This document shows, piece after piece, positions 34,563 through 43,346 of a stretch of DNA of 64,000 bases. Numbering within the stretch: the first letter of the stretch is position 1; every line of letters begins with the position of its first letter. This DNA comes from Microbulbifer sp. TB1203 (GTDB taxonomy: Bacteria > Pseudomonadota > Gammaproteobacteria > Pseudomonadales > Cellvibrionaceae): positions 1,922,001 through 1,986,000 of the forward strand of contig NZ_CP116899.1 in assembly GCF_030997045.1 (NCBI RefSeq), given 5' to 3'. Under the pieces are notes generated by a model. It saw only the letters and a list, made by a program, of their open reading frames with translations, did no database searches and had not been told where the DNA came from. A program made the translations under genes and the position numbers.

Positions 34563-37313
34563 ATGAAAACATCAACAATGGCGTTACTTCTGGCGGGCAT
34601 TCTCGTCACTGCCGGTTGCGGCGGCTCTGGCAAGTCCAATGAAAATGAAACTCCTGCGGGAGAACCCCCTATCGGACAGCCTCCAGCCGAAGATCTGCCG
34701 GGCCCGACCGCAGACGCTGCGGCCATCAGCTACAACGATATGGCGGTTCACGATCCCTCGGTGATCCGCGATCAGGACGGCACCTTCTATGTCTTTGGCT
34801 CCCATCTGGCCGCCGCCAAATCCACCGACTTAATGACCTGGAAAAGGGTTGCGGAGGGGGCGAACGATACCAACCCGCTGTTCAATACCTACGCCAGCGA
34901 GATATCCGAAGGGATCGAGTGGGTAGGCCACCAGGGCTCCTGGGCGGCGGACGTGATCCGGCTGAATGACGGTCGCTACTACTTCTACTACAACCACTGC
35001 GCCAACCCCGAAAGCGAAGCCGGTGACTGCAACCTACCCCGCTCCTACCTGGGGGTAGCGGTGTCCGACAGTATCGAAGGGCCCTATATCGATCTCGGCA
35101 TCTTCCTGCGTTCCGGCATGACCGCCGGAGAAATCGCCGAAGGCTACGGCCCCGAGGGCGTCGAGAGCTACGATCCCACCATTCATCCAAATACCATTGA
35201 CCCCGATGTCTTCTATGACAATGGCGGCAAACTCTGGATGACCTATGGCTCCTATTCCGGAGGCATCTTTATCCTGGAGATGGACGAAGCCACTGCCAAG
35301 CCCAAACCCGGTCAGGGTTACGGCAAACACCTGGCCGGAGGCAACCATAGCGCCATTGAAGGCAGTTACATGCTCTACAGCCCGGAGAGCAACTACTACT
35401 ACCTGTTCATGTCCTTCGGCGGCTACGTTTCAACCGACGGCTACAACATCCGCGTAGCCCGCTCGCGCAACCCCGACGGCCCCTTCCTGGATGCCGAGGG
35501 GCGGGATATGGCCTCCTCTCGCGGAGGCTTATCCAGCATCGCACCCTACGGCGTCAAGCTGATGGGTGGTTTCGTGTTCGAATCCGATCCAGGCGACCCG
35601 GAGCCCAGCCGCGGCTACCTGTCCCCAGGCCACAACTCCGCCTACTACGATGCCGATACCGGCCGGCATTTCCTGATTGCCCACACCCGCTTCCCCGACC
35701 GAGGCGAAGAGCACGCAATCCGCGTGCACGAAATGTTTATCAACGCCGACGACTGGCCGGTGGTATCTCCCCACCGCTACGCACCCATCGACGGCAACAA
35801 TGTCGTGGACGCCGGAGACCTGCCGGGGAACTACAAGTTCATCGATCACGGCAAGGACATCAACCGCACCGCCAGGGGAAGCCTGTACATCACCCTGAGC
35901 GAAGACGGCAGCATTACCGGCGAGGCCACCGGCCGTTACACGCTTTTTGCGGACGATCCGAAGCGCATCGACCTGGAACTCACAGTCGATGACGAAAGCA
36001 AAAACTATCGCGGTGTAATACAGTGGCAGTGGAACGACAGCGCCGGCGAACTGGTGCCGATATTCACTGCGCTTAACGACCAGGGCGAATCCATCTGGGG
36101 CAGCCGCATGGCACCGCGCAGTACCGGCGAAGTGTTGGCGGATATCGCCGCGGACCTGAAGCAACCCGCCATAGCCAAGGACAGCGCCCTCAATTTGCCC
36201 AAACGCGGTAACCTCGCAGCGGAAATAGACTGGAGTAGCAGTGACGAGCTGGTGATCAACAGCGACGGCCGCGTCACCCGCCCGAATGTCGGCAGCGGCG
36301 ACGCCAGCGCCATCCTCACCGCCACCATCAGCCTGAACGGCGAAACCCTCAGCGAGTCCTTCACCGTACAAGTGCCGCAGCGGCTGCCCTATAACCGCAG
36401 CGCCCACTTCACCTTTGAAAATGACCTTGCGGATTCCCTCGGCCGCTTTGGCACCGGGACTGCTACAGCCGACCGCATCTGGAACTCTGGCAACATCGCT
36501 TACAGCACTGGCCAGAGCGGCCAGGCCCTTCAACTGAATGGCACCAACGGCGTACTGCTGCCGCAAAAGTTGATCGACAACTACGAGTACACCGTATCCT
36601 TTTGGGCCAATCCCACCAGCATCAGCACCTCCACCACCGCCTTCTTCGGTGCAGTGGACGAGCAGCTGAACAGCGGCAGCATTCCTTACTCCACCCGCTG
36701 GATCAGCTTCCTACCCCAGAGCTGGGACGACAACACCATGGTCTGGAGCGGCAGTGAACAGTGGTTCGATGGTTCTGCCGGCGAGCGCATTCCCACTGGC
36801 GAGTGGACTCATATGGCCTTTGCGGTAAAACAGGGTCAGGTCAATGTTTACCTGAATGGTGTACAGAAATTCTCTGGAGGCACCCTGGATGATTTCTTCA
36901 CCGGCGCCAACGGCAGGTTCGCGCTCGGCGTCAACTACTGGAATACACCCTACAACGGTTTGATCGACGAACTGAAGGTCTACGACAGCGCCCTCTCCGC
37001 GGAGGAAATCCAGTTCATGGATATAACACCCAAATCCAACAGCGAACTGCTGTCGTCCGCGGCCAACCTGCTGGATCTGGGCGACCTCAGCGCTGTACGC
37101 GAAGACCTCTTCCTGCCGGCAAGCGGCGCCTACGCCAGCGCCATCAGTTGGAGCTCATCGAATCCATCGATAATCAGTATTCACGGCGAAACCGGCAGGG
37201 TCACCCAACCAAGCGTGGATACGGAAGTCACCCTCACTGCCGCCCTGACATTGAACGACGAACAGCAGGTCAAGGAATTCCAGGTCACAGTCAAGGCCAA
37301 CGCTGTGCCGTAA
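34563..37313 (+). CDS. GH43 endo-arabinanase lipoprotein with bacterial Ig-like and LamG modules
   Basis: 916 aa. Lipobox LVTAGC (Cys 19), Pro/Glu linker, then a GH43 catalytic propeller about residues 55-420: VHDPSVIRDQDGTFYVFGSH (base Asp), TIDPDVFYDNGGKLWMTYGS (second Asp), SAIEGSYMLYSPESNYYYLF (acid Glu). A beta-barrel domain typical of long endo-arabinanases follows (RTARGSLYITLSEDGS). Then atrophied bacterial Ig-like domain (EIDWSSSDELVINSDGRVTRP), LamG-like lectin domain about 620-820 (HFTFENDLADSLGRFG, IPTGEWTHMAFAVKQGQVNVYLN), and a second Ig-like domain at the end. Predicted outer-surface enzyme cutting alpha-1,5-arabinan into fragments for the adjacent receptor. RBS AAGGAAA. Confidence 0.9.
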   Translation: MKTSTMALLLAGILVTAGCGGSGKSNENETPAGEPPIGQPPAEDLPGPTADAAAISYNDMAVHDPSVIRDQDGTFYVFGSHLAAAKSTDLMTWKRVAEGANDTNPLFNTYASEISEGIEWVGHQGSWAADVIRLNDGRYYFYYNHCANPESEAGDCNLPRSYLGVAVSDSIEGPYIDLGIFLRSGMTAGEIAEGYGPEGVESYDPTIHPNTIDPDVFYDNGGKLWMTYGSYSGGIFILEMDEATAKPKPGQGYGKHLAGGNHSAIEGSYMLYSPESNYYYLFMSFGGYVSTDGYNIRVARSRNPDGPFLDAEGRDMASSRGGLSSIAPYGVKLMGGFVFESDPGDPEPSRGYLSPGHNSAYYDADTGRHFLIAHTRFPDRGEEHAIRVHEMFINADDWPVVSPHRYAPIDGNNVVDAGDLPGNYKFIDHGKDINRTARGSLYITLSEDGSITGEATGRYTLFADDPKRIDLELTVDDESKNYRGVIQWQWNDSAGELVPIFTALNDQGESIWGSRMAPRSTGEVLADIAADLKQPAIAKDSALNLPKRGNLAAEIDWSSSDELVINSDGRVTRPNVGSGDASAILTATISLNGETLSESFTVQVPQRLPYNRSAHFTFENDLADSLGRFGTGTATADRIWNSGNIAYSTGQSGQALQLNGTNGVLLPQKLIDNYEYTVSFWANPTSISTSTTAFFGAVDEQLNSGSIPYSTRWISFLPQSWDDNTMVWSGSEQWFDGSAGERIPTGEWTHMAFAVKQGQVNVYLNGVQKFSGGTLDDFFTGANGRFALGVNYWNTPYNGLIDELKVYDSALSAEEIQFMDITPKSNSELLSSAANLLDLGDLSAVREDLFLPASGAYASAISWSSSNPSIISIHGETGRVTQPSVDTEVTLTAALTLNDEQQVKEFQVTVKANAVP

Positions 37314-37319
37314 GCAATC

Positions 37320-37353
37320 GCCGGCTATGGCTTTGAACAAGGGCGTAGCCGGC
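37320..37353 (+). terminator. Hairpin after GH43 gene, no U-tract
   Basis: GCCGGCTA...TAGCCGGC, 34 bp, 6 bp after the stop codon. It lacks a T-run, so intrinsic termination is uncertain. From here to 37762 I see no convincing gene. Confidence 0.4.
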
Positions 37354-37762
37354 TAGGCTGCGGTATATGATGGCGGCTCCAGCGTAGCGCTTCTTGACAC
37401 CTGATCGCCGACAACGCCTACAGCTTCACTCTGTGGCTAAATAGGATTCGCGGCTGGTGGAATACTAGATGCCGGAAATTCGAACCGCCAAATGGTGAGT
37501 TTTTTATCCCCCAGTGGATAGGAGCTGCAAAAGCAGGTTTTTTCCAACAGGATGAAGTTGAACCGGTATACCAGCGGCCAGAAGCGGGCGCTGTCAGCCC
37601 AGGGCCTTCCTCTGATAATGCTTGGATTGTGTGCTGTTACAGCCAAAGCCTCTAACATTAGTGCGAGTGAAGTAACGCCGAATTGGGGGTGTGATGGTAG
37701 CGGATGTTTTGTTACTGGGATGGTGACACTGACCGGGTCTTGCTGGTCTATCACCCACCAGT

Positions 37763-37912
37763 GCACTCCCTCAGGGCATTCATACCGATAACTATTATGA
37801 AACCATAAAGAACCTTTGAGAAGAGGCCTATGACGTAAACGATGCGCAGGGTGTCAGAGAGATGCTGGACGGTGTAAGCGAATCACTTTCACAGGGAGTA
37901 AGATTTTGGTAA
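37763..37912 (+). pseudogene. AHH-type toxin C-terminal fragment, cassette A (with internal stop)
   Basis: Reads ALPQGIHTDNYYETIKNL-stop-EEAYDVNDAQGVREML...SQGVRFW. The TGA replaces the Cys codon found in cassettes B and C. The IHT..YY pattern and short helical tail match the end of AHH-family (HNH/Endo VII superfamily) nuclease toxins. No upstream part of the toxin can be seen. Its TAA stop overlaps the start of the immunity gene. Confidence 0.6.
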
Positions 37913-38319
37913 AAGCGTATCGAATCTACAATGACGACACTTATCAAATGATCAAGATGACGGACAAAAGCTGGGAAGGGGGGGCATCCCTTGCGGTAGC
38001 CCAGTGGCCAGCAGAACCTATTATCAGACAGTGGCAGCGCGCGGAATACGATATTCTGGATTCGGATCTCGAGCGAGGTGATTTCTTCGGTGTGTCTTCC
38101 GGAAATTTCGCCTGCAGCCGCTCGGTGCTGGAGCGAATAAGGCCATGTATAGAGGCGGATTGTGAGATACTGCCGATCACCATCCGCGGACTGGATGACG
38201 ACGACTATGTACTGATCCATCCCATAACAGTCATTGAGGCAATGCCGCCGAGAGACCCGAATAGCTCGCCAAAGGAAATGGCCAGACAGTTGATTGCCAA
38301 CATGGTCGCGCCACCCTAC

Positions 38320-39659
38320 GAGATTGTAAATTAAATTGTGTAACTGCTCATGCCTCCGTACTCTGCACCAGAGGATACTATGAGCAGAACAATGAAAAAC
38401 CACGACCTGGAACAACAACTCAAAGCCCACGTCACTGAGCTGGCCAAGGGCGTCAAGTCCGAGGCCGACCTGAACGACCTTACCCAGAAGCTGGTGAAGA
38501 TGACAGTGGAGGCGGCGCTAGGCGCGGAGCTGGACGACCACCTGGGCTACGACAAGCATGATCCAGTAGGGCGTGGTTCCGGCAATAGCCGCAACGGCAC
38601 CAGCTCCAAACGCCTGAAGGGCCAGCACGGCGAAGTCGAGATCAATGCCCCCAGAGACCGCTCTGGCACCTTCGAGCCCCAGTTTGTGCGCAAAGGGCAA
38701 ACCCGCCTGACGCAGATGGACAACCAGATTCTGGCGCTGTACGCGAAAGGGATGAGCACCCGCGATATCGTGGATGCTTTCAAGGAGATGTACGATGCGG
38801 ACGTCTCGGCAACACTCGTCTCCAAGGTCACCGAGCAGGTCATGGAGACGGTCACCGAGTGGCAGAGCCGCCCCCTTGATGCCGTCTACCCGATTGTCTA
38901 CCTGGACTGCATCGTTCTGAAAATCCGCCAGAACAAGCGGGTCATCAACAAGGCCATGTACGTCGCCCTTGGCGTCAACATGGAGGGACAGAAGGAGCTG
39001 CTGGGTCTGTGGCTGGCGGAAACGGAAGGCGCCAAGTTCTGGCTATCCGTACTCACCGAGCTGAAGAACCGCGGACTGCAAGACATCCTGATCGCCTGCG
39101 TGGATGGCCTGAAAGGCTTCCCGGAAGCCATCGCGGCGGAATACCCGGAGACCAAGGTTCAACTGTGCATTGTGCACATGATCCGTAACTCGCTGAAATA
39201 CGTTTCCTGGAAGGACTACAAGGCCGTAACGGCTGACCTGAAGGAGGTCTACACCTCAGTTACCGAAACGGCAGCACACGCGGAGCTGGAGCGCTTTGCG
39301 GAGAAGTGGGACGACAAGTACCCGCAGATCAGCAAGTCCTGGGCAACCCACTGGCCAAACCTGATCACTCTGTTTGAGTATCCGCCAGAGATCCGGAAAG
39401 TGATCTACACCACCAACGCCATTGAGTCCCTAAACAGCGTTATCCGCAAGGCGACGAAACAGCGGAAGGTGTTCCCAACGGACGACTCGGCGATGAAGGT
39501 AGTCTTCTTGGCCATGCAGTCCGCAGCGAAAAAGTGGACGATGCCCATCCGCAACTGGAAGCCAGCACTGAACCGTTTTATGATTGAATTTGGTGATCGC
39601 TTGACCGATTACCAGTAACCAACTGGTACGGGCGGTTACACAGAATTATTTACAGCCTC
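38320..39659 (+). mobile_element. IS256-family element, copy 2
   Basis: 1340 bp, ends GAGATTGTAAAT / ATTTACAGCCTC, flanked by the direct duplication CACCCTAC (38312-38319 and 39660-39667). Sits inside immunity gene A. Confidence 0.96.
38380..39618 (+). CDS. IS256-family transposase (mutator type), copy 2
   Basis: 412 aa from ATG 38380 (422 aa from 38350). Protein identical to copy 1 at 26814-28052, same DDE motif contexts. Identity of both copies and intact target duplications indicate recent transposition. Confidence 0.93.
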   Translation: MSRTMKNHDLEQQLKAHVTELAKGVKSEADLNDLTQKLVKMTVEAALGAELDDHLGYDKHDPVGRGSGNSRNGTSSKRLKGQHGEVEINAPRDRSGTFEPQFVRKGQTRLTQMDNQILALYAKGMSTRDIVDAFKEMYDADVSATLVSKVTEQVMETVTEWQSRPLDAVYPIVYLDCIVLKIRQNKRVINKAMYVALGVNMEGQKELLGLWLAETEGAKFWLSVLTELKNRGLQDILIACVDGLKGFPEAIAAEYPETKVQLCIVHMIRNSLKYVSWKDYKAVTADLKEVYTSVTETAAHAELERFAEKWDDKYPQISKSWATHWPNLITLFEYPPEIRKVIYTTNAIESLNSVIRKATKQRKVFPTDDSAMKVVFLAMQSAAKKWTMPIRNWKPALNRFMIEFGDRLTDYQ

Positions 39660-39862
39660 CACCCTACCGGCGCTCCGCTTTCGATCACTGCTGCATCTTT
39701 CGCGACCCACAGCAATCAAGTTTATCAATCTGTGTTTCGGGCTTTCCCAATACAGATACTGATTTTTATATCCAGTATATGCAGAATGGGTTTACCGGTC
39801 TCGAATTCAAGAAGGTTTGGAAACACGAATAATCATCTGCAATTGCCGGCAGTCTTGCACCC

Positions 39863-40021
39863 ACCAAGGCTTTGCCGCACCAGAATATTCACACAAGGGA
39901 ATACTATCAAGCCATAAATGATCTTTGCCAGGAAGCCTACAACCAGAACGGTGCGCAAGGCGTCAGGGATATGCTGGATGGCGCGCGCGAAGCACTTTCA
40001 CGGGGGGAAAGATTTTGGTAA
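39863..40021 (+). pseudogene. AHH-type toxin C-terminal fragment, cassette B
   Basis: Open frame TKALPHQNIHTREYYQAIND, then LCQEAYNQNGAQGVRDML and RGERFW before TAA 40019-40021. Same C-terminal motif as cassettes A and C, with no visible toxin body upstream. The next gene starts inside the stop (TTGGTAA). Confidence 0.6.
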
Positions 40022-40626
40022 CGGCATATCGCATCACATTTGATGAGGAATACCAGACGATTGAAAAGGCGAACGAGAGCGAAGCTGTCGGTCTAGCCCT
40101 TGCGGTATTTGAGCGGCCGCTGGAGCCCATAGCCAATCGCTGGCGGACATCCGAGTACCAGATATTGTATCCAGGAAGGAAGCGTGGAGACGTTTTCAAT
40201 GCCTATAGCGGCAATTTTGCCTGTAGCCGTTCAGTGCTGGAACGGATAAGACCCTGTGTCGAAGAGGATTGCGAGATACTGCCAATCACCATTCGCGGGC
40301 TAGATGACGACGACTATGTGCTGATTCACCCCATAACGGTCATAGAGGCCATACCGCCAAGAGACCCGAATCGCTCCTCAAAGGAGATGGCCAGGCAGTT
40401 GATCGCCAACATGGTCGCGCCGCCCTACCGGCGCTCCGCCTTCGACCGCTGCTGCATTTTCCGTGATCCACAGCAATCGACTTTATCGATCTGCGTTTCA
40501 GGTTTTCCCAATCCAGATACTGATTTTTATATCCAGTATATGCAGAATGGGTTTACCGGTCTCGAATTCAAGAAGGTTTGGAAACACGAATATTCACACA
40601 AGGGAATACTATCAAGCCATAAATAA
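40015..40626 (+). CDS. Imm11-like immunity protein B with aberrant C-terminus
   Basis: 203 aa from TTG 40015 (VTAYRITFDEEYQTIEKAN...). Core features match copies A and C: NFACSRSVLERIRPC, CEILPITIRGLDDDDYVLIHP, VAPPYRRSAFDRCCIFRDPQ, FTGLEFKKVWKHE. Copies A and C stop right after KVWKHE; here about 50 bp are deleted and the frame runs through the start of toxin fragment C, adding YSHKGILSSHK. The deletion end points lie in similar CGAATA strings, suggesting recombination between cassettes. Start codon TTG with GGGG...AAAG upstream, weak. Cytoplasmic, no signal. Confidence 0.7.
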   Translation: MVTAYRITFDEEYQTIEKANESEAVGLALAVFERPLEPIANRWRTSEYQILYPGRKRGDVFNAYSGNFACSRSVLERIRPCVEEDCEILPITIRGLDDDDYVLIHPITVIEAIPPRDPNRSSKEMARQLIANMVAPPYRRSAFDRCCIFRDPQQSTLSICVSGFPNPDTDFYIQYMQNGFTGLEFKKVWKHEYSHKGILSSHK

Positions 40627-40726
40627 TCTTTGCCAGGAGGCCTACAACAAGAACGATGCACAAGGCGTCAGGGATATGCTGGATGGTGTGCGGGAATCAC
40701 TTTCACAGGGGGGCAGGTTTTGGTAA
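40589..40726 (+). pseudogene. AHH-type toxin C-terminal fragment, cassette C
   Basis: NIHTREYYQAINNLCQEAYN and KNDAQGVRDMLDGVRESLSQ, ending GGRFW at TAA 40724-40726. Fused directly behind the end of immunity gene B in another frame. Confidence 0.6.
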
Positions 40727-41298
40727 CGGCATATCGCATCAGTAGCAATGACGCATATCAAATGCTGAATATGACGAACGAGAGCAGGGAAGTCGGTTTG
40801 GCTCTTGCGGTGGACCGGCAACGGATGGAACCTATCGCCGAGCGCTGGCGTACGTCTGAATATTACCTTTTGGATACGAGCCTCAAGCGCGGCGATTTCT
40901 TCGATGTATCTTCCGGCAATTTCGCCTGCAGCCGCTCGGTGTTGAAGCGAATACGGCCATGCCTAGAAGCCGATTGTGAGATACTGCCGATCACCATCCG
41001 CGGGTTGGATGACGACGAGTATGTACTGATCCATCCCATAACAGCCATAGAGGCAATACCACCGAAAGATCCGAATCGCCCGTCAAAGGAGATGGCCAGA
41101 CAGTTGATTGCCAACATGGTCGCGCCACCCTACCGGCGTTCCGCTTTCGACCGCTGCTGCATTTTCCGTGATCCACAGCAATCGACTTTATCGATCTGCG
41201 TTTCAGGTTTTCCCAATCCAGATACTGATTTTTATATCCAGTATATGCAGAATGGGTTTACCGGTCTCGAATTCAAGAAGGTTTGGGAACACGAATAA
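40720..41298 (+). CDS. Imm11-like immunity protein C
   Basis: 192 aa from TTG 40720 (VTAYRISSNDAYQMLNMTNE...). Intact version of the family: FACSRSVLKRIRPC, DCEILPITIRGLDDDEYVLIHP, PPYRRSAFDRCCIFRDPQ, NPDTDFYIQYMQNGFTGLEF, end VWEHE. Soluble cytoplasmic protein, as expected for immunity to a nuclease. Divergence from A and B is concentrated in the first 60 residues, the part most likely to contact the toxin (inference). Followed by the same 30-bp sequence (AATAATCACCTGCAATTGCC) found after copy A. Confidence 0.72.
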   Translation: MVTAYRISSNDAYQMLNMTNESREVGLALAVDRQRMEPIAERWRTSEYYLLDTSLKRGDFFDVSSGNFACSRSVLKRIRPCLEADCEILPITIRGLDDDEYVLIHPITAIEAIPPKDPNRPSKEMARQLIANMVAPPYRRSAFDRCCIFRDPQQSTLSICVSGFPNPDTDFYIQYMQNGFTGLEFKKVWEHE

Positions 41299-41494
41299 TC
41301 ACCTGCAATTGCCGGCAGTCTTGTACCAATTTTTCTATGTAGAGAACAAAAAAAATGTTAAGGCCATACAAGGTGGCGAAAGAAAGCGAAACCAGAATCA
41401 CTGTCAATACAACAGCCTGTACAGTTGGTGCCTGCTCTTCCTGGTATCCCTGTTTTGTATCGATGCCTTCTAAGGTTACGCGCCTGTACACAGG

Positions 41495-42328
41495 TTGGCG
41501 TATGGTTGCGCCAGCTACACCATCAACGCCTACGACGAGTACGGCAACCGCGCCTCCGGCAATACGGGCCGTTTCCAGTACACTGGGCAGGTATGGCTGG
41601 AGGAAATCGGGCTGTACTACTACAAAGCCAGATTCTACAATGCCAGCCTTGGGCGATTTATGCAAGCAGACCCACTTGGTTATAAAGAAGGAATGAATTT
41701 ATATGCATATGTAGGAAATGACCCTATAAATTCTATCGACCCCTCCGGAAAGGCAAAATGTGGAAATCTTTATGATGACCAATGCAATAATGCATTAACA
41801 GCTGCTCAGGCTGCTCGAGTTAAAGCCCAAAGAATAAGTGACTCTTTAGCAAGAATCTCGAAAAAAAATAAAAATAGTGGAACTGACTCCCTTACCGAAG
41901 CTGAGAATTCAGCAGTAAACGCAGTGAAAGAAAAATTCGGCAATAGCTTCAAAGGTAGCAAAGAGCTGAAAGATCTATCAAATAGATTTTCCTCTATGGC
42001 AAGACGTATTGGTCCAGAAGGTCAAGGTGTGCTTCTGAACAGGGGTGATGATAACGTAAAAGACATTAATGGCAGGCCAGCCAGAGCCTATGTTACGGAT
42101 GGGCAAAAATATAGCATTTATTTTAACAAAGATTTTCTTAATGACAGAAATCCTGAAGCCAGGCAAAGCACTGTAATTCATGAGACTGCCCATCTTGTAA
42201 CAGCTTCATCGATTATTGAGTTCTACAAAAGCTACGAAATACGGAAAGGCATCAGACTTGAATTCCCTATGCCAGAGAATGCAGACAGTTATGCATGTTT
42301 AATATACTCAGAATACTGTGGATTTTGA
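41495..42328 (+). CDS. Orphan Rhs tip with HExxH (M35-like) metallopeptidase toxin domain
   Basis: The frame opens in an Rhs core (YTINAYDEYGNRASGNTGRF, GLYYYKARFYNASLGRFMQA, NLYAYVGNDPINSIDPSG) closely related to the Rhs at 62043-64000, but the rest of the shell and any plausible start are absent (TTG 41495 is only the first in-frame codon). After PSG comes a 190-residue domain: ALTAAQAARVKAQRISDSLA, KYSIYFNKDFLND, then STVIHETAHLV and ENADSYACLIYSEYCGF. The HExxH motif plus the terminal NADSY resembles aspzincin (M35) proteases, although their GTxxxxYG third-ligand motif is not obvious. Probably a silent recombination cassette. Confidence 0.72.
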   Translation: MAYGCASYTINAYDEYGNRASGNTGRFQYTGQVWLEEIGLYYYKARFYNASLGRFMQADPLGYKEGMNLYAYVGNDPINSIDPSGKAKCGNLYDDQCNNALTAAQAARVKAQRISDSLARISKKNKNSGTDSLTEAENSAVNAVKEKFGNSFKGSKELKDLSNRFSSMARRIGPEGQGVLLNRGDDNVKDINGRPARAYVTDGQKYSIYFNKDFLNDRNPEARQSTVIHETAHLVTASSIIEFYKSYEIRKGIRLEFPMPENADSYACLIYSEYCGF

Positions 42329-42329
42329 T

Positions 42330-42935
42330 ATGAAAACCTTGCACAGAAATATATTAGCAATAGCTTTTTCACTATTAACAACGACAAGTATTGCTGAATC
42401 TTCTGCATACCAGCTCACAGGAAAAATTATTCCTTCAGAAAGGAAGGACAATATTATTCTAGAGATTAACTTTAAGAATAATTCAGGAAAATCCGCCTGC
42501 CTACAATATTGGTCAGACTCAAAATCTATCCCTGCAGACACCACTTATCAAGATATGTTTTCTGTGAAAGATTACAAGGGAAAATTAGCTAGATATATAA
42601 GCCGAAAAGGAGACTTCGATATTGAAAATCAAAACATCGCAATTTTTATAGTCCCTCAAAATAAAACCATCTCCGCTAAATATAATCTGACAGAGCTATA
42701 CGAATTATCTTCTGGGAGTTTCAGCGTGTCATATTTACTGGGTGTCGTTGATTGCGAAGCCTACAACTCGAATTGGATATACATTCCTAGACCAAACAAT
42801 TTAAAGTATCTTTATTCAGTCAAAGAATATGATATTGACGCCATAAATAACTTATATAGCAAAGACAAAGAATGGTCTAAATACGGTCGCATTATTGAAC
42901 TAAAGCCAGTTAAATTTGAAATTTTGAGAAACTAG
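42330..42935 (+). CDS. Secreted putative immunity/inhibitor, M35 N-terminal-domain-like
   Basis: 201 aa with signal peptide (MKTLHRNILAIAFSLLTTTS), starting 1 bp after the toxin stop. Mature domain: IILEINFKNNSGKSACLQYW, YQDMFSVKDYKGKLARYISRKG, ISAKYNLTELYELSSGSFSV. This wording resembles the beta-sandwich N-terminal (pro)domain of M35 deuterolysins, which also reads 'N.s...v.l..w.t....dmF.v...g..v.Y.G...kRg...'. A periplasmic inhibitor derived from a protease propeptide is inferred. AT-rich. Alternative start GTG 42318 overlaps the toxin. Confidence 0.65.
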   Translation: MKTLHRNILAIAFSLLTTTSIAESSAYQLTGKIIPSERKDNIILEINFKNNSGKSACLQYWSDSKSIPADTTYQDMFSVKDYKGKLARYISRKGDFDIENQNIAIFIVPQNKTISAKYNLTELYELSSGSFSVSYLLGVVDCEAYNSNWIYIPRPNNLKYLYSVKEYDIDAINNLYSKDKEWSKYGRIIELKPVKFEILRN

Positions 42936-43032
42936 AATCTGAACTGCTCTACTTGAGTAAGGAGTTGTACTAGTCACAGTGTATGGAGATAAGTTGGAAA
43001 GGTGGCATGGGAGGAGGATACTCACTGGGTAG

Positions 43033-43068
43033 CTTTGCAAAAATAAATCAATGCACTTGTTCATACTT
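43033..43068. repeat. 36-bp direct repeat, left copy
   Basis: CTTTGCAAAAATAAATCAAT... pairs with 44497-44532 at about 32 of 36 positions. The stretch 42936-43346 otherwise holds a GGGGCCTATGGCCCC hairpin near 43124 and no gene. Confidence 0.7.
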
Positions 43069-43346
43069 ATGAGTGGCAAAGCCGGAGCTTTAAATTTGTG
43101 AGCCGCTCAAAGTGGCTTAAGACGGGGCCTATGGCCCCTTGGGCTGGAGCTGGGCATCCTGGCGGCGCCCAGTATTCCCATGACTTCTCACATGGGACTC
43201 CCTTTATTCTCGAGTAATTTACCGGCGCCCTGACGTTTCTTTCACTTTCACCGACGGTTGTCAATCAAGCAAAACAGAGCAGACTGCCGATTATCCTATG
43301 ACGGACAAGTAGCAGACAATTAGGCCTGAGCCAACCGATCAAGCGG

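Larger units (their letters stand above)
37906..39832 (+). pseudogene. Imm11-like immunity gene A, interrupted by IS256
   Basis: Start TTG 37906 overlaps the toxin-fragment stop (TTTTGGTAA). The first 138 codons (VKAYRIYNDDTYQMIKMTD...CEILPITIRGLDDDDYVLIHP...ARQLIANMVAPPY) are followed by IS256 copy 2 and an 8-bp duplication CACCCTAC; reading resumes at 39668 with RRSAFDHCCIFRDPQQSSLS and ends VWKHE at TAA 39830-39832. Without the element it would encode about 193 aa. The LPITI/YVLIHPITVIEA pattern resembles Imm11 (DUF1629) immunity proteins, which are known partners of nuclease toxins; assignment moderate. Confidence 0.7.

Noticed and set aside
37552..37791. 79-codon frame upstream of cassette A
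   Set aside because: Does not continue the toxin-tail frame and shows no conserved motif.
39925..40014. Longer start for immunity gene B (and 40630 for C)
   Set aside because: These bases encode the toxin tail in another frame; copies A, B and C share similarity only from the TTG codons at 37906, 40015 and 40720.
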